A stretch of DNA of 64,000 bases from the NCBI RefSeq assembly GCF_900188485.1, contig NZ_FZPH01000004.1, positions 129,304 through 193,303 of the forward strand, given 5' to 3'. A model generated the notes under the pieces. That model was given only the letters and a program-made list of their open reading frames with translations. It was not told the origin of the DNA and did not search any database. Position 1 is the first letter of the stretch. Each line of letters opens with the position of its first letter. Below, in pieces: positions 32,980 through 42,067 of this stretch. The position numbers and the translations under genes were made by a program. Source of the DNA: Asanoa hainanensis (lineage in GTDB: Bacteria > Actinomycetota > Actinomycetes > Mycobacteriales > Micromonosporaceae).

Positions 32980-33525
32980 CTAGGAGGCGGTGGGGAGCTC
33001 CCAGGACCAGAAGGCCTGGGTGTCCAGGCGGGTGGCGACCACGTCCGGAGTCAGGGCCGTCAGGGTTCGGGTGATGGCCGCGTCGAGTTGGCGGGACTCG
33101 TTGCGCGCGCACAGGTCCAGAGCCGCGATGCCGGCGTTCGCGCGGACGATGCGCCACATCTTTTCGATCATCGCTTCGAAGATGCCCGACCGGCGTTGGT
33201 CGGCGGCGATGGCGATGAAACCCAGGTACCAGATGCGGCGTTCGGCGTAGTGGTCCGGCCACCGGTGCGCGAAATACTCCGGGGAGATCAGCGGCATCGC
33301 TTCGAGGTCGTTGGTGAACGTCGACAGGGCCGCGAGCTCGCCCTCGTCGGTCACGGCGACGTACTTCTCGACCCGGTCGTCGGCCACGACCTCGTCGAAC
33401 TCGTCGCGGTGCATGAGGTGGCGCTGGACCGCCGCGTACCTCAGTTCTTCGAAAGCCGTCGTGTAGAGGTGCCAGGCCTCCTCGCGTCGTGTGCCGGTCA
33501 GGACCTTCTCGACGTCGACGTGCAT
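32980..33525 (-). CDS. GNAT-like acetyltransferase-fold protein
   Basis: A 181-residue protein. The central part (IWYLGFIAIAADQRRSGIFEAMIEKMWRIV) matches the acetyl-CoA-binding strand and loop of GNAT proteins, with QRRSGI where Q/RxxGxG/A is expected, so the loop is degenerate. The rest is diverged, and the C-terminus (FWSWELPTAS) is short. No neighbour suggests a substrate; the multicopper oxidase gene lies upstream on the same strand. GAGGAG and GGCGGG lie ahead of the ATG, next to a 15-bp palindrome. Confidence 0.6.
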   Translation of the reverse strand: MHVDVEKVLTGTRREEAWHLYTTAFEELRYAAVQRHLMHRDEFDEVVADDRVEKYVAVTDEGELAALSTFTNDLEAMPLISPEYFAHRWPDHYAERRIWYLGFIAIAADQRRSGIFEAMIEKMWRIVRANAGIAALDLCARNESRQLDAAITRTLTALTPDVVATRLDTQAFWSWELPTAS

Positions 33526-33540
33526 GAACCCGCCCGCTCC

Positions 33541-33555
33541 TCGATCATTGATCGA
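33541..33555. promoter_or_regulatory. 15-bp perfect palindrome upstream of the GNAT-like gene
   Basis: TCGATC-ATT-GATCGA lies 15 bases before the minus-strand start at 33525, overlapping the leader. It could be an operator or a small hairpin; no regulator gene is adjacent. Confidence 0.35.
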
Positions 33556-33612
33556 CAGGCAACGGTACCGGGATGTACGAAAAATGCAAGGTCATTCAGG
33601 TTGTCGGGATCA

Positions 33613-35355
33613 TCATTCGGGTTCGTTCTTGGCCGTTCCGCCGATCAGGTACGGAGTTGTGTAGCCCTCGTACGCCAGATGCGCGACCATCCCGTCCGTG
33701 GCATGCGGGAGGTTATGGCAGTGGTCCATCCAGATGCCGGGATTGTCGGCCCGGAAGGCGATCACGTAGCTTTCGCCCTCCGCGACGTCGAGCGAGTCGG
33801 TCCACCATGGACTGCCGGTGCCCGCGACCCCGTCGCGGGACAGCACGAGGGCCACGTGGCCGTGCAGGTGCATCGGGTGCACCTCGCCCGAGTTGTTGGT
33901 GATCGTCATCCGCACGATGTCGCCCGCGCGGACCATGAACATCGGCACGTCGGGATAGAGGTGGCCATTCATCGTCCACCACAGACCGGGCCGCCCGTCG
34001 AGAAACCCGGGGCGACGGTCGATCGTCAGCTCGAAAGACCGGTCAAAATGTCCGGTATCCAGGGTGACCGGCCCCAGCGAGCCCGCGCCCGGCGAGCCCG
34101 CACCCAGCGAGACCGGGGCCGGCGTTCCGTAGGACAGCAGGTCGAGCATCGCCGCGGGCGTCACCGCGGCTGGGGCAGAAGCACCCGGTGGGCCCACCAC
34201 CAGCGCGGACCCCGCACCGAGATCGACCCGGACCGCACCCCCAGCCGGAGGCGTGACCAGCAGGTCGACCCGACCACCGGCCGCGACCGAGACGCCCCGG
34301 TCAGTCACATCGGACGGCCCGTGCAGGTCGTGCCCATCGACCGCGACCACCCGATAAGGCGCACCGGTCACCGACACCCGCAACGGCCCGTTGTCGGTGT
34401 TGACCACCCGCACCCGGGTCGCGACCCCAGCAGGAGCCGAGACGGATCGCTCCCCCGTCGCGCCCTGGACGGTCCGCCGCCCGTCGTAGGTGTGCACCTG
34501 GGCCACGACGTCAGGCCCCGCATCCGCCGTCGCGGGCTCGACCACCAATGCCCCGAACAGCCCACCTTTCACCTGTTCGTGGGAGACCTGATGGGAGTGG
34601 TACCAGTAGGTCCCTGGATCGTGCACCACGAACCGGTAGGTGTGCCGCCCACCGATCGGCACCGCGTCCTGGGTCACCCCGGCGACCCCGTCCTCGGCGT
34701 TGGGCACCCGCACCCCGTGCCAGTGCAGGGCCACGCCGTCGGGCACAGACTCGTTGACCAGCTCGACCTGGACCAGGTCACCGACCCGAGCCCGGATCTC
34801 CGGGCCCGGCGACGAGTGGTTGAGCGTGTAGCCCGCGACCCGCTCCCCGGTGGCCAACGTGAACGACTCCGCCCGCGCCGTCAACGAGACAGCGACGGCC
34901 GGCGGCCCCGACGGCCCGGTCAGGCCGGTGATGCTGATCCCGCCGGCATGCTGATGCCCGGCCGCGGGCACCGCACCGCCGCCCCAGTCGGCATAGCCCA
35001 TCTCCATGACAGACAACGTCGAGGGGACGCGGCTGTCGTACCAGAGGTAACCCAGCGCGCCGACCAGGACCACGGTCAGGACCAGTGCACCCCACCGAAG
35101 CCACGAACGCCGACCGGCGGCCTCCGCACCGCCGGACGACTCCGAGGTCACCCCGTCACGACCGCCGCCCGAAACGGTCGGCTGCTCGACCGCCGCCCGG
35201 GCATCACCGCCCGACCCCGCCGAACCCGCGACACGCTCCGCCTGCGAAGGGACCGGGCCGCCCGGGCTGGTGACGCCTTCGGGCGTTGTGTGGGCATGGT
35301 TGGCCGACCCGGCCGAGTTCGTGGTGCGCTCGGCCGGGTGGTTCGTGGCTGTCAT
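33613..35355 (-). CDS. Membrane-anchored multicopper oxidase
   Basis: A 580-residue protein. About 85 polar, disordered N-terminal residues precede one membrane helix (WGALVLTVVLVGALGYLWY), so the catalytic part is outside. Copper motifs are complete: ALHWHGVRVPN, GTYWYHSHQ, HPMHLHGH and DHCHNLPHATDGM (the type 1 site with His-Cys-His and Met). The overall three-cupredoxin length fits laccase/metal-oxidase types. The long cytosolic N-terminus before the anchor is unusual. The ATG overlaps the stop of the DUF6220 membrane protein upstream by 4 bases, so they form a coupled pair. Confidence 0.93.
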   Translation of the reverse strand: MTATNHPAERTTNSAGSANHAHTTPEGVTSPGGPVPSQAERVAGSAGSGGDARAAVEQPTVSGGGRDGVTSESSGGAEAAGRRSWLRWGALVLTVVLVGALGYLWYDSRVPSTLSVMEMGYADWGGGAVPAAGHQHAGGISITGLTGPSGPPAVAVSLTARAESFTLATGERVAGYTLNHSSPGPEIRARVGDLVQVELVNESVPDGVALHWHGVRVPNAEDGVAGVTQDAVPIGGRHTYRFVVHDPGTYWYHSHQVSHEQVKGGLFGALVVEPATADAGPDVVAQVHTYDGRRTVQGATGERSVSAPAGVATRVRVVNTDNGPLRVSVTGAPYRVVAVDGHDLHGPSDVTDRGVSVAAGGRVDLLVTPPAGGAVRVDLGAGSALVVGPPGASAPAAVTPAAMLDLLSYGTPAPVSLGAGSPGAGSLGPVTLDTGHFDRSFELTIDRRPGFLDGRPGLWWTMNGHLYPDVPMFMVRAGDIVRMTITNNSGEVHPMHLHGHVALVLSRDGVAGTGSPWWTDSLDVAEGESYVIAFRADNPGIWMDHCHNLPHATDGMVAHLAYEGYTTPYLIGGTAKNEPE

Positions 35356-35807
35356 GCGCCGGCGGTGACCCCGGGCTCGCTGCTCCGGGCCGGAGCGGCG
35401 ACCGAGGGATCGGGCCTGTTCGCGCGCGCCCCGGCCATGCCGGCCAGGCCCGCCACCGCGAACGCGTTGAGGGCGTGCAGGGTGCCCACCACCGGCGCCG
35501 CGAAGGAGGCGTAGGCCAGGGCGATCTGTAGGACGACCAGGCCGACCACTCCCCACGCCAGGGCCGCGCCGCCGCGGACCTTGGCGAAGAGCGAGACGAT
35601 GCCGAAGAGCAGGGCCAGCACCGGGATGACCATCATGCCGATCACCGAGTGCAACATCGCGCCGGCGTTGGCTTCGGTGTCGGCGGTGAAGGGCACGCCG
35701 TCGCTTGCCTTGTTTTGGATGTCGAACGCGCTCCAGGCGATGACCAGCACCTGCACCACCACGCCGAGCGCGATCAACCTGGACAACCAGATGTAGAGCG
35801 TACGCAT
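35352..35807 (-). CDS. DUF6220-type four-helix membrane protein
   Basis: A 151-residue protein with four membrane helices (about 7-27, 48-70, 78-98 and 103-122) and a polar tail. SDGVPFTADTEANAGAMLHSVIGMMVIPV, including a conserved His at the start of helix 2, matches the DUF6220 family. GGAGGAACC precedes the ATG. Coupling to the multicopper oxidase suggests a redox or copper role at the membrane (inference). An inverted repeat GTACGA-N5-TCGTAC lies upstream at 35861-35877. Confidence 0.8.
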   Translation of the reverse strand: MRTLYIWLSRLIALGVVVQVLVIAWSAFDIQNKASDGVPFTADTEANAGAMLHSVIGMMVIPVLALLFGIVSLFAKVRGGAALAWGVVGLVVLQIALAYASFAAPVVGTLHALNAFAVAGLAGMAGARANRPDPSVAAPARSSEPGVTAGA

Positions 35808-35860
35808 CGGAGGAACCCCGTCTGAAGAGTCTGTGTGGACGCGATGACTCTAAGGCGGGC

Positions 35861-35877
35861 GTACGACAGGTTCGTAC
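35861..35877. promoter_or_regulatory. Inverted repeat upstream of the DUF6220/oxidase pair
   Basis: GTACGA-CAGGT-TCGTAC lies 54 bases before the start at 35807, in the 107-base gap after the GntR gene. It is a candidate operator; the cognate regulator is not evident. Confidence 0.35.
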
Positions 35878-35914
35878 TCGGCAGGGAGTATCCGTCGGTA
35901 CGTCACCCGACGTA

Positions 35915-36586
35915 TCAGAGCGCCTGTCGCAACCACTCCTCCACACCAGCGATGTGCACCGTCGCCCACGAGCGGGCGAGCTCCGGCTCGTGGGCCGCGA
36001 TCGCGTCGACGATCGCCTGGTGCTGCTCGCGGGTCTTGTCGACCGCACCCTCCTGGGTGAGCCCCCGCCAGATCCGCGCCCGGGTGGTCGGCCCGGAGAG
36101 CCCGTCGATCAGCGAGCAGAGCGCCGGGTTGCCCGACCCGGCGGCGATGGCGCGGTGGAACTCGAGGTCGTTGGCGACCAGCGCCTCGACCGACGGCGAC
36201 GAGCCGAGCTCGTCGAGCGTCCGCTGCAGCTTCGCCACGTCGGCAGAGCTCATCCGCAACGACGCCAACGCCGTCGCCGCCGGCTCCAGGATCCGGCGCA
36301 CCTCGAGGAACTGCAGCACCGTGTCGTCCCGGTGGAAGTCCACGACGAAGCTCAGCGACTCCAGCAGCAGGTCCGGCGACAGGCTCGTGACGTACGTGCC
36401 GTCGCCCTGCCGCACATCAAGGATCTTGATGATGGACAGCGCCTTGACCGCCTCGCGCAACGAGTTGCGGGACAGCCCGAGCGTCTCGGCGAGATCCGCC
36501 TCCTTCGGGAGCCGGTCCCCGGGGCCGAGGGCCCCGGAGACGATCATCTCCTTGATCTTGTCGATGGCCTCGTCGGTCAACGCCAC
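35915..36586 (-). CDS. GntR/FadR-family regulator of the fuconate locus
   Basis: A 223-residue regulator with an N-terminal winged helix (GDRLPKEADLAETLGLSRNSLREAVKALSIIKILDVRQGDGTYV) and an all-helical FCD ligand domain (VRRILEPAATALA, ANDLEFHRAIAAGSGNPALCSLIDG, REQHQAIVDAIAAHEPELAR, with the metal/ligand Asp and His positions present). GTG 36586 has GAGGTGA upstream. It is last in the fucD-transporter transcript, 15 bases after the permease stop. FCD proteins sense small carboxylates, so a sugar acid such as fuconate is a likely ligand (inference). Confidence 0.9.
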   Translation of the reverse strand: MALTDEAIDKIKEMIVSGALGPGDRLPKEADLAETLGLSRNSLREAVKALSIIKILDVRQGDGTYVTSLSPDLLLESLSFVVDFHRDDTVLQFLEVRRILEPAATALASLRMSSADVAKLQRTLDELGSSPSVEALVANDLEFHRAIAAGSGNPALCSLIDGLSGPTTRARIWRGLTQEGAVDKTREQHQAIVDAIAAHEPELARSWATVHIAGVEEWLRQAL

Positions 36587-36601
36587 GCCGTCACCTCAAC
36601 C

Positions 36602-37624
36602 TCAGTCCTGGGCTTTGCCTGTCGTCAACCGGGCGAGCATGAGCGCCACCAGGATGATCAGGCCGTAGATGGCCTGGATCCACTGCGCCGAGACGCCGGC
36701 CAGCGTGAGGATGTTGTTGATCAGACCGAGCACGATCACGCCGCAGAGCGCGCCGAACAGCGTGCCCTTGCCGCCCTCCATGCTGACGCCGCCGATGACG
36801 GCCGCCGCGAACACCGTGAAGATCATGCCGTCGCCCTGGGCCGCCGCGACCGAGCCGAGCCGCCCGGTCATCAGCAGGCCGGCCAGCGCCGCGAGCAGAC
36901 CGCCGACGATGAACACGGTCCACATGACGCGGTCGACCCGGATGCCCGCCGCGCGCGCCGCGTCCCGGTTGCCTCCGATGGCGTACACCGCGCGCCCGTG
37001 CCGGAAGAAGCCGAGCACCGCGATGCCGATCGCGAACAGGATCCCGCAGATCCAGATCGAGGCCGGCAGGCCGAGCCAGACCGCGTTGCCCAGGTAGAGC
37101 ACGGACATCGGCAGCTCGAACAGGTTCTGCCCGCCGGTGATGCCGATCTGCAGGCCGCGCAGCACGATCAGCATGCCGAGCGTGACGATGAACGCCGACA
37201 GCCCGAACCGCAGGATCAGCAGCCCGTTGAAGGCACCGACGGCGAGGCCGACGAGCAGACAGAGCGGGATCGCCAGGTACGAGGCCCACTCGGTGCCGAT
37301 CCCGTTGCTGGCGGCCGGGATGACCAGCGCCACGGCCAGCGCCGGCGCGAGGCCGACGGTCGACTCCAGCGACAGATCGAACCGGCCACCGATCAGGATG
37401 ATCGCCTCGGCCAGCACCAGCAGCGAGAGCTCGGTCTGCTGCTGCAGCACGTTGGTGATGTTGGCGCTGCTCAGGAACACCGGATCGATGAGCGCACCGA
37501 CCAGGACCAACACGATGATCGCGGGTACGAGCGCCAGGTCCCGCATCCGCGCCAGCCGCGGCCCGGTCAGCCGCCGCCGCGCGACGGGCGCCTCCGGCGG
37601 CGAAACCGGCGCTGTCGTAGTCAT
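36602..37624 (-). CDS. Sugar ABC transporter permease (RbsC type)
   Basis: A 340-residue protein with about ten membrane helices in the pattern of ribose/xylose-type (CUT2) permeases. Landmarks are FDLSLESTVGLAPALAVALV, AFNGLLILRFGLSAFIVTLGML, the EAA-like YAIGGNRDAARAAGIRVDRV contact loop and VIGGVSMEGGKGTLFGALCG. It is coupled to the ATPase by a 4-base overlap and is the only permease, consistent with a CUT2 homodimer. Substrate by context: L-fucose, L-fuconate or a related 6-deoxy sugar. Confidence 0.9.
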   Translation of the reverse strand: MTTTAPVSPPEAPVARRRLTGPRLARMRDLALVPAIIVLVLVGALIDPVFLSSANITNVLQQQTELSLLVLAEAIILIGGRFDLSLESTVGLAPALAVALVIPAASNGIGTEWASYLAIPLCLLVGLAVGAFNGLLILRFGLSAFIVTLGMLIVLRGLQIGITGGQNLFELPMSVLYLGNAVWLGLPASIWICGILFAIGIAVLGFFRHGRAVYAIGGNRDAARAAGIRVDRVMWTVFIVGGLLAALAGLLMTGRLGSVAAAQGDGMIFTVFAAAVIGGVSMEGGKGTLFGALCGVIVLGLINNILTLAGVSAQWIQAIYGLIILVALMLARLTTGKAQD

Positions 37625-39159
37625 GACGAAGCTCCTTCAGAAGTAACACCCTCGACTGCCGCGACCACCTGCGCGTCGTCCCAGCCGCGGGACAGCGTGG
37701 CCGTCACCCGGCCGTGGAACATGACCAGCACCCGGTCGCAGTGGCGCAGGTCGTCGAGCTCGTCGGAGACCATGAGCACGCCCGTGCCCTGGTCGGCCGC
37801 CGAGCGGACGGCGCCGAGCAGCGACTCCTTGGAGCGCACGTCGACACCGGCGGTGGGGTTGATCAGCACCAGCACCCGTGGGTCGGTGGACAGCGCGCGG
37901 GCCAGCACGACCTTCTGGGCGTTGCCACCGGACAGGCTGGCGACGGGTGCGGCCGCGCTCTCGGTGCGGATGTCGTACCGCCGGACCATCTCCTCGGCCA
38001 CGGCGGTCCGCCGCCGGGGCACGACGACACCCGCCGGCCCGAGGCGGTCACCGATCGGCAGCGTCGCGTTCTCGGCCACCGACAGCAGCGGCACGAGCCC
38101 TTCGCGATGCCGGTCCTCGGGAACGAGCCCGATCCCCGCCCGAAGGGCCGCGGGCACACCAACGCCGACAGCAGAACCGGAGACGGACACGGAGCCACTG
38201 TCCGCGCGCCGCAGCCCACCGAGGGTCTCCGCCAACGACACCTTGCCGCTGCTGCCGGATCCGGTCACGCCGACCATCTCGCCAGGACGCAAATCAAGAT
38301 CGATCCCGGTATACGCGTCGCCCAGCGTCAGTGCGCGCAAGGAGAGCACCGGTGGAGCATCTGGCACCGACCGCGGCGCGACCTCGGTGAGCTTGACCGC
38401 CTCCCCCGTCATAGCTGCAACCAACGCGTCGTGCCCGACCGCCGACACCGGCTCCGTCAACACCCAGCGGGCGTCGCGCAGCACGGTCACGGTGTCGCAC
38501 ACCTCGTAGACCTCGCGCAGGTGGTGCGAGATGAACAGCATCGTCACGCCGGCCGCGGCCAGCGTGCGCATCCGGCCGAACAGCCGCTCGATCGCGGTCG
38601 CGTCCAGCCGCGCGGTGGGCTCGTCGAGGATGATGAACCGGGTGCCGAGGGACAGCGCCCGGGCGATCTCGACGAGCTGGCGCTGCTCCACGTTGAGGTC
38701 GCCGGCGAGTGCGCCCGGGTCGACGTCGACGCCGTACTCCTCGAGCAGCGCGCCCGCCCGCCTACGCAGGCCGCCCCACTTGATCGGGCCACCGTCGGTC
38801 TGCCGGTTGAGGAAGAGGTTCTCCGCCACCGACAGCGCCGGGATGATGGTCGAGCGCTGGTACACACAGGCGACCTGGCGCCGCCAACCGTCCCGATCGG
38901 ACGGTGCCGGCGCCGGTGCGCCACCGAAGGCGACGGTGCCCTCGTCGGCCCGCTGCAGCCCGGTGAGCACCGAGACCAGCGTCGACTTCCCGGCGCCGTT
39001 GCGGCCCACGAGGGCGTGCGTCGTGCCGGCCTGGATCGAGACGCTCACCTCGGACAGCGCCGTGGTCGCGCCGAAGCGTTTGGTTATCTCGTGGGCCGAG
39101 ACGGCCGGGGGCGGGGCGGCAGCCCCACTCCCGGCCGCGTCGGTCAGTACGTCGGTCAT
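37621..39159 (-). CDS. Two-domain sugar ABC transporter ATPase (RbsA/CUT2 type)
   Basis: A 512-residue double ATPase. Domain 1 is complete: LVGRNGAGKSTL, LNVEQRQLVEIARAL and FIILDEPTARLD. Domain 2 keeps the signature LSGGNAQKVVLARAL but has a weakened Walker A (GSGSSGKVSLA) and Walker B (VLVLINPTAGVD, where LDEPT is usual), so the catalytic Glu is lost there. Weak second sites occur in CUT2 ATPases, though loss of both acids is stronger than usual. The ATG shares one base with the binding-protein stop (TGATG). Confidence 0.9.
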   Translation of the reverse strand: MTDVLTDAAGSGAAAPPPAVSAHEITKRFGATTALSEVSVSIQAGTTHALVGRNGAGKSTLVSVLTGLQRADEGTVAFGGAPAPAPSDRDGWRRQVACVYQRSTIIPALSVAENLFLNRQTDGGPIKWGGLRRRAGALLEEYGVDVDPGALAGDLNVEQRQLVEIARALSLGTRFIILDEPTARLDATAIERLFGRMRTLAAAGVTMLFISHHLREVYEVCDTVTVLRDARWVLTEPVSAVGHDALVAAMTGEAVKLTEVAPRSVPDAPPVLSLRALTLGDAYTGIDLDLRPGEMVGVTGSGSSGKVSLAETLGGLRRADSGSVSVSGSAVGVGVPAALRAGIGLVPEDRHREGLVPLLSVAENATLPIGDRLGPAGVVVPRRRTAVAEEMVRRYDIRTESAAAPVASLSGGNAQKVVLARALSTDPRVLVLINPTAGVDVRSKESLLGAVRSAADQGTGVLMVSDELDDLRHCDRVLVMFHGRVTATLSRGWDDAQVVAAVEGVTSEGASS

Positions 39160-40223
39160 CACTTCCCGATCTGGTTGCCCCACAACGACGCGTCGTCGAC
39201 GTTGTCCTTCGTCACGAGCGGCGCCGGCAGCTGGTCTTCGAGCACGCCGTTGCCGACGTCGATGATGGTGCTGTCATGCTCGGTAGGTCCAGGGGTGAAC
39301 GTCTTTCCCTCGACCGCGGCCTTGGCGTAGTAGATCGCGTACTTGGCGTAGAGGTCCGCCGGCTGCGAGACGGTCGCGTCGATCTCGCCCTTGCGGATCG
39401 CCTCGAACTCCTGCGGGATGCCGTCGTTGGAGACGATGAAGATGTGCTTCGGGTCGGTCGGCGGCACGAGCAGGTTCTTCGACTTGAGCACCTGCAGCGT
39501 CGGCGCGAGGAACACACCGCCGGCCTGCATGTAGACGCCCTTGATGTCAGGGTGCTGGGCGAGGCGGGTCTGCAGCGCGGCGGCCGCCTTGGTGCCCTCC
39601 CACTCCGTCGGCTCCTCGAAGATGGTGATGTCGGGGAACTTCGTCTTCATGCACTCGGCGAACGCCTCGGAGCGGTCGCGGCCGTTGACCGACGAGAGCG
39701 AGCCCTGGAACTCGATGACCTTGCCCTTGCCGCCCAGCTTCTCGCCGAGGAACTCGCACGCCTTCTGGCCGTAGGCACGGTTGTCGGCCCGCACCACCAT
39801 GAAGACCTTGCCCTTGTCGGGCCGGGTGTCGACGGAGATGACCGGAATCTTCTTGCTCTCCAGCATCGTCAGCGTCGAGGCGATCGCGCCCGTGTCCTGC
39901 GGCGCCATCACGATCGCCTTGGCGCCCTGCGCGGTGACGGCCTGCGCGTTGGCGACCAGCTTGGCGATGTCGTTCTGCGAGTTGGTCGGCGTCATCAGGT
40001 TGATGTCGCTTTCCTTCGCGTACTCCGGGATGTACTTGGCGTACGAGTTCCAGAAGTCGGAGTCGGCCCGGGGCAGGTCGACCGCGATCGGCGGCTTGGC
40101 GGCGCCGGCGTCGGTGCCCCCGCCGCCGGTGGAGCCGGTGTCGGACGAGTTGCAACCAGCGGTCGCCGCGGCGAATGCGGCCACGACCGCCACGCTGACG
40201 ACGGCGCGTCTGTTCAGGATCAT
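39159..40223 (-). CDS. Sugar ABC transporter substrate-binding lipoprotein
   Basis: A 354-residue type-1 periplasmic-binding-protein-family lipoprotein. The lipobox is AATAGC followed by a Gly/Thr-rich linker, then the two-lobed sugar-binding fold (IAVDLPRADSDFWNSYAKYIPEYA, AKAIVMAPQDTGAI, IPVISVDTRPD, HIFIVSNDGIPQEFEAIRKGEIDATVSQ). AGAGGAC lies before the ATG. It follows fucD by 37 bases in the same transcript and captures the substrate for the ATPase/permease pair below it. Confidence 0.92.
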   Translation of the reverse strand: MILNRRAVVSVAVVAAFAAATAGCNSSDTGSTGGGGTDAGAAKPPIAVDLPRADSDFWNSYAKYIPEYAKESDINLMTPTNSQNDIAKLVANAQAVTAQGAKAIVMAPQDTGAIASTLTMLESKKIPVISVDTRPDKGKVFMVVRADNRAYGQKACEFLGEKLGGKGKVIEFQGSLSSVNGRDRSEAFAECMKTKFPDITIFEEPTEWEGTKAAAALQTRLAQHPDIKGVYMQAGGVFLAPTLQVLKSKNLLVPPTDPKHIFIVSNDGIPQEFEAIRKGEIDATVSQPADLYAKYAIYYAKAAVEGKTFTPGPTEHDSTIIDVGNGVLEDQLPAPLVTKDNVDDASLWGNQIGK

Positions 40224-40260
40224 CGCAGTCCTCTGTGGTGGGTAGGGGTGTTGCAGGGGG

Positions 40261-41568
40261 TCAGACGGTGCGTGACCAGGCCGGTCCGTCGGGGAAGGCG
40301 AACCGGGCCCGGCTTTCGGGACGCATGGTCGAGCTGAAGCCGGGTGCCTGAGGTGCCAGGTAACGACCGGCGCGGATCTGCACAGGATCGAGAAAGTGCT
40401 CGTGGAGATGGTCGACGTACTCGATGACGCGGTTGTCCATCGACCGCGACACCGCGACGTAGTCGAAGAGCGAGAGGTGCTGCACCAGTTCGCACAGGCC
40501 GACGCCACCCGCGTGCGGGCAGACCGGCACCCCGAACTTGGCCGCCAGCAACAGGATGGCGATGTTCTCGTTGACGCCGGCCACCCGGGCGGCGTCGAGC
40601 TGCACATAGGACACCGCGCCGAGCTGGAGGAGCTGCTTGAAGACGACGCGGTTCTGCACGTGCTCGCCCGTGGCCACCGGCACGGGCGCGATGCCCCGGG
40701 CGATGGCGGCGTGCCCGACCACGTCGTCCGGGCTGGTCGGCTCCTCCACCCACCACGGGTTGAACTCCGCCAGCGCCCCGACCCACGAGATCGCCTGGCC
40801 GACGTCCCAGCGCTGGTTCGCGTCGACCGCGATCCGGATGTCGGGGCCGCACACCTCGCGGGCGATCCGGAGCCGGCGGATGTCGTCGGCCAGGTCCGCC
40901 CCGACCTTCAGCTTGATCTGCGTGAAGCCGGCGTCGAGGGCCTCCTGGCACAGGCGGCGCAGCTTGGCGTCGTCGTAGCCGAGCCAACCAGGCGACGTGG
41001 CGTAGCCCGGATAGCCGTGCGCCAGCAACTCGGCGACCCGCTCCTCCCGGCCGACCGAGCCGGGCTGGAGCAGCTCCAACGCCTCCGCCGGAGTGAGCGC
41101 GTCGGTCAGGTAGCGGAAGTCGACCAGGGAGACGAGCTCCTCCGGCGGCATCGAGGCGAGCAGCTGCCACAGCGGCAGCCCCGCCTGCTTGGCCTTGAGG
41201 TCCCACAGGGCGTTGACCACGGCCGAGATGGCCATGTGCATGACGCCCTTCTCCGGTCCCAGCCAGCGCAGCTGCGAGTCGTGCACCAGCTCGCGCCAGA
41301 ACGCGCCCAGGTCGTCGAGGACGTTCTTGACCAGGCGACCCGCGAGGTACGGCCGCAGCGCGGCGATCGCCGCGGTCTGCACCTCGTTGCCGCGCCCGAT
41401 GGTGAACGCGAACCCGTGCCCTTCGTGCCCGTCGACCTCGTCGGTCCGCAGGACCACGTAGGCCGCCGAGTAGTCGGGGTCGGGATTCATCGCGTCGGAG
41501 CCGTCGAGCTCGCGCGAGGTCGGGAACCGCACGTCGTAGGTGTCCAGCGACACGAAGCGGGCGGTCAT
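40261..41568 (-). CDS. fucD: L-fuconate dehydratase (enolase superfamily)
   Basis: A 435-residue member of the mandelate-racemase-like enolase superfamily. The catalytic Lys pair is IKLKVG, the metal ligands are [17 protein letters not shown] and TGEHVQNR, and the general base His is in [15 protein letters not shown]. These long strings, and the end [16 protein letters not shown], match the L-fuconate dehydratase branch closely (EC 4.2.1.68, L-fuconate to 2-keto-3-deoxy-L-fuconate). It is cytosolic and first in its transcript, ahead of the transporter. No downstream aldolase or dehydrogenase of the pathway is in the window. Confidence 0.93.
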   Translation of the reverse strand: MTARFVSLDTYDVRFPTSRELDGSDAMNPDPDYSAAYVVLRTDEVDGHEGHGFAFTIGRGNEVQTAAIAALRPYLAGRLVKNVLDDLGAFWRELVHDSQLRWLGPEKGVMHMAISAVVNALWDLKAKQAGLPLWQLLASMPPEELVSLVDFRYLTDALTPAEALELLQPGSVGREERVAELLAHGYPGYATSPGWLGYDDAKLRRLCQEALDAGFTQIKLKVGADLADDIRRLRIAREVCGPDIRIAVDANQRWDVGQAISWVGALAEFNPWWVEEPTSPDDVVGHAAIARGIAPVPVATGEHVQNRVVFKQLLQLGAVSYVQLDAARVAGVNENIAILLLAAKFGVPVCPHAGGVGLCELVQHLSLFDYVAVSRSMDNRVIEYVDHLHEHFLDPVQIRAGRYLAPQAPGFSSTMRPESRARFAFPDGPAWSRTV

Positions 41569-41593
41569 CGACGATCCTCACGCGCATTCATAG

Positions 41594-41628
41594 ATCCGAT
41601 GTTTACCAGGTGATCGGATGTGTGGCAA
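41594..41628 (-). promoter_or_regulatory. fucD promoter with inverted-repeat operator
   Basis: On the minus strand TTGCCA (41623-41628) and TAAACA (41600-41605) are exactly 17 bases apart. ATCCGAT (41619-41613) and ATCGGAT (41600-41594) form a perfect inverted repeat with 12 bases between arms, covering the spacer and -10 box. A bound GntR dimer would block transcription. ACATC precedes both arms. Confidence 0.75.
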
Positions 41629-41651
41629 GACCTTCGATCTCCACAAAGGAA

Positions 41652-41677
41652 GAATCGCCCCGTTACCGAGGCGATTC
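41652..41677 (-). terminator. Terminator between the secreted cluster and fucD
   Basis: GAATCGCC and GGCGATTC form a perfect 8-bp stem. In minus orientation it is followed by TTCCTTTG. It lies 19 bases after the dehydrogenase stop and separates the secreted genes from the fucD transcript. Confidence 0.7.
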
Positions 41678-41695
41678 ATCCAATCTATCCGCGAG

Positions 41696-42067
41696 TTAGA
41701 CCAGGTCGAACTTCTCCCACGGCCCGATGGCCGCGCGGTTGGCGATCAGCGAGCCGGCGCCGCTGTTCTCCGCGACCACGTACATGTTGTTGACGGTCGC
41801 GCGGAAGCTCTCACTGCCGTCCGAGTTCCGGATCAGCGTGAACGTCTCCCACGAGCCGGCCGTCGCCCGGTTGGCCACCAGCGCGCCCGCACCGGCGTTC
41901 TCCGCGCAGACGAACATGTTGTTGGCCCGCGAGCGCAGCGCGACGTTGCCACCGCCCAGGTCGACGACGTCGAACCGCTCGGTGGTGCCCGCCGTCGCCT
42001 TGTTGGCGATCAGCGGCGTCGTGCTGTTGGCGGCGCTGACGAACTGGTTGTTGACCAGCGCCTTGAT
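41696..42067 (-). repeat. Fascin-like beta-trefoil module, copy 1
   Basis: It encodes the last 123 residues of the dehydrogenase. It has three internal repeats of about 40 residues on the theme NN-(F/Y)V-AEN-GA--LIANR-G-WE-F. The same module closes the proteins at 49701 and 50982. Confidence 0.85.
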
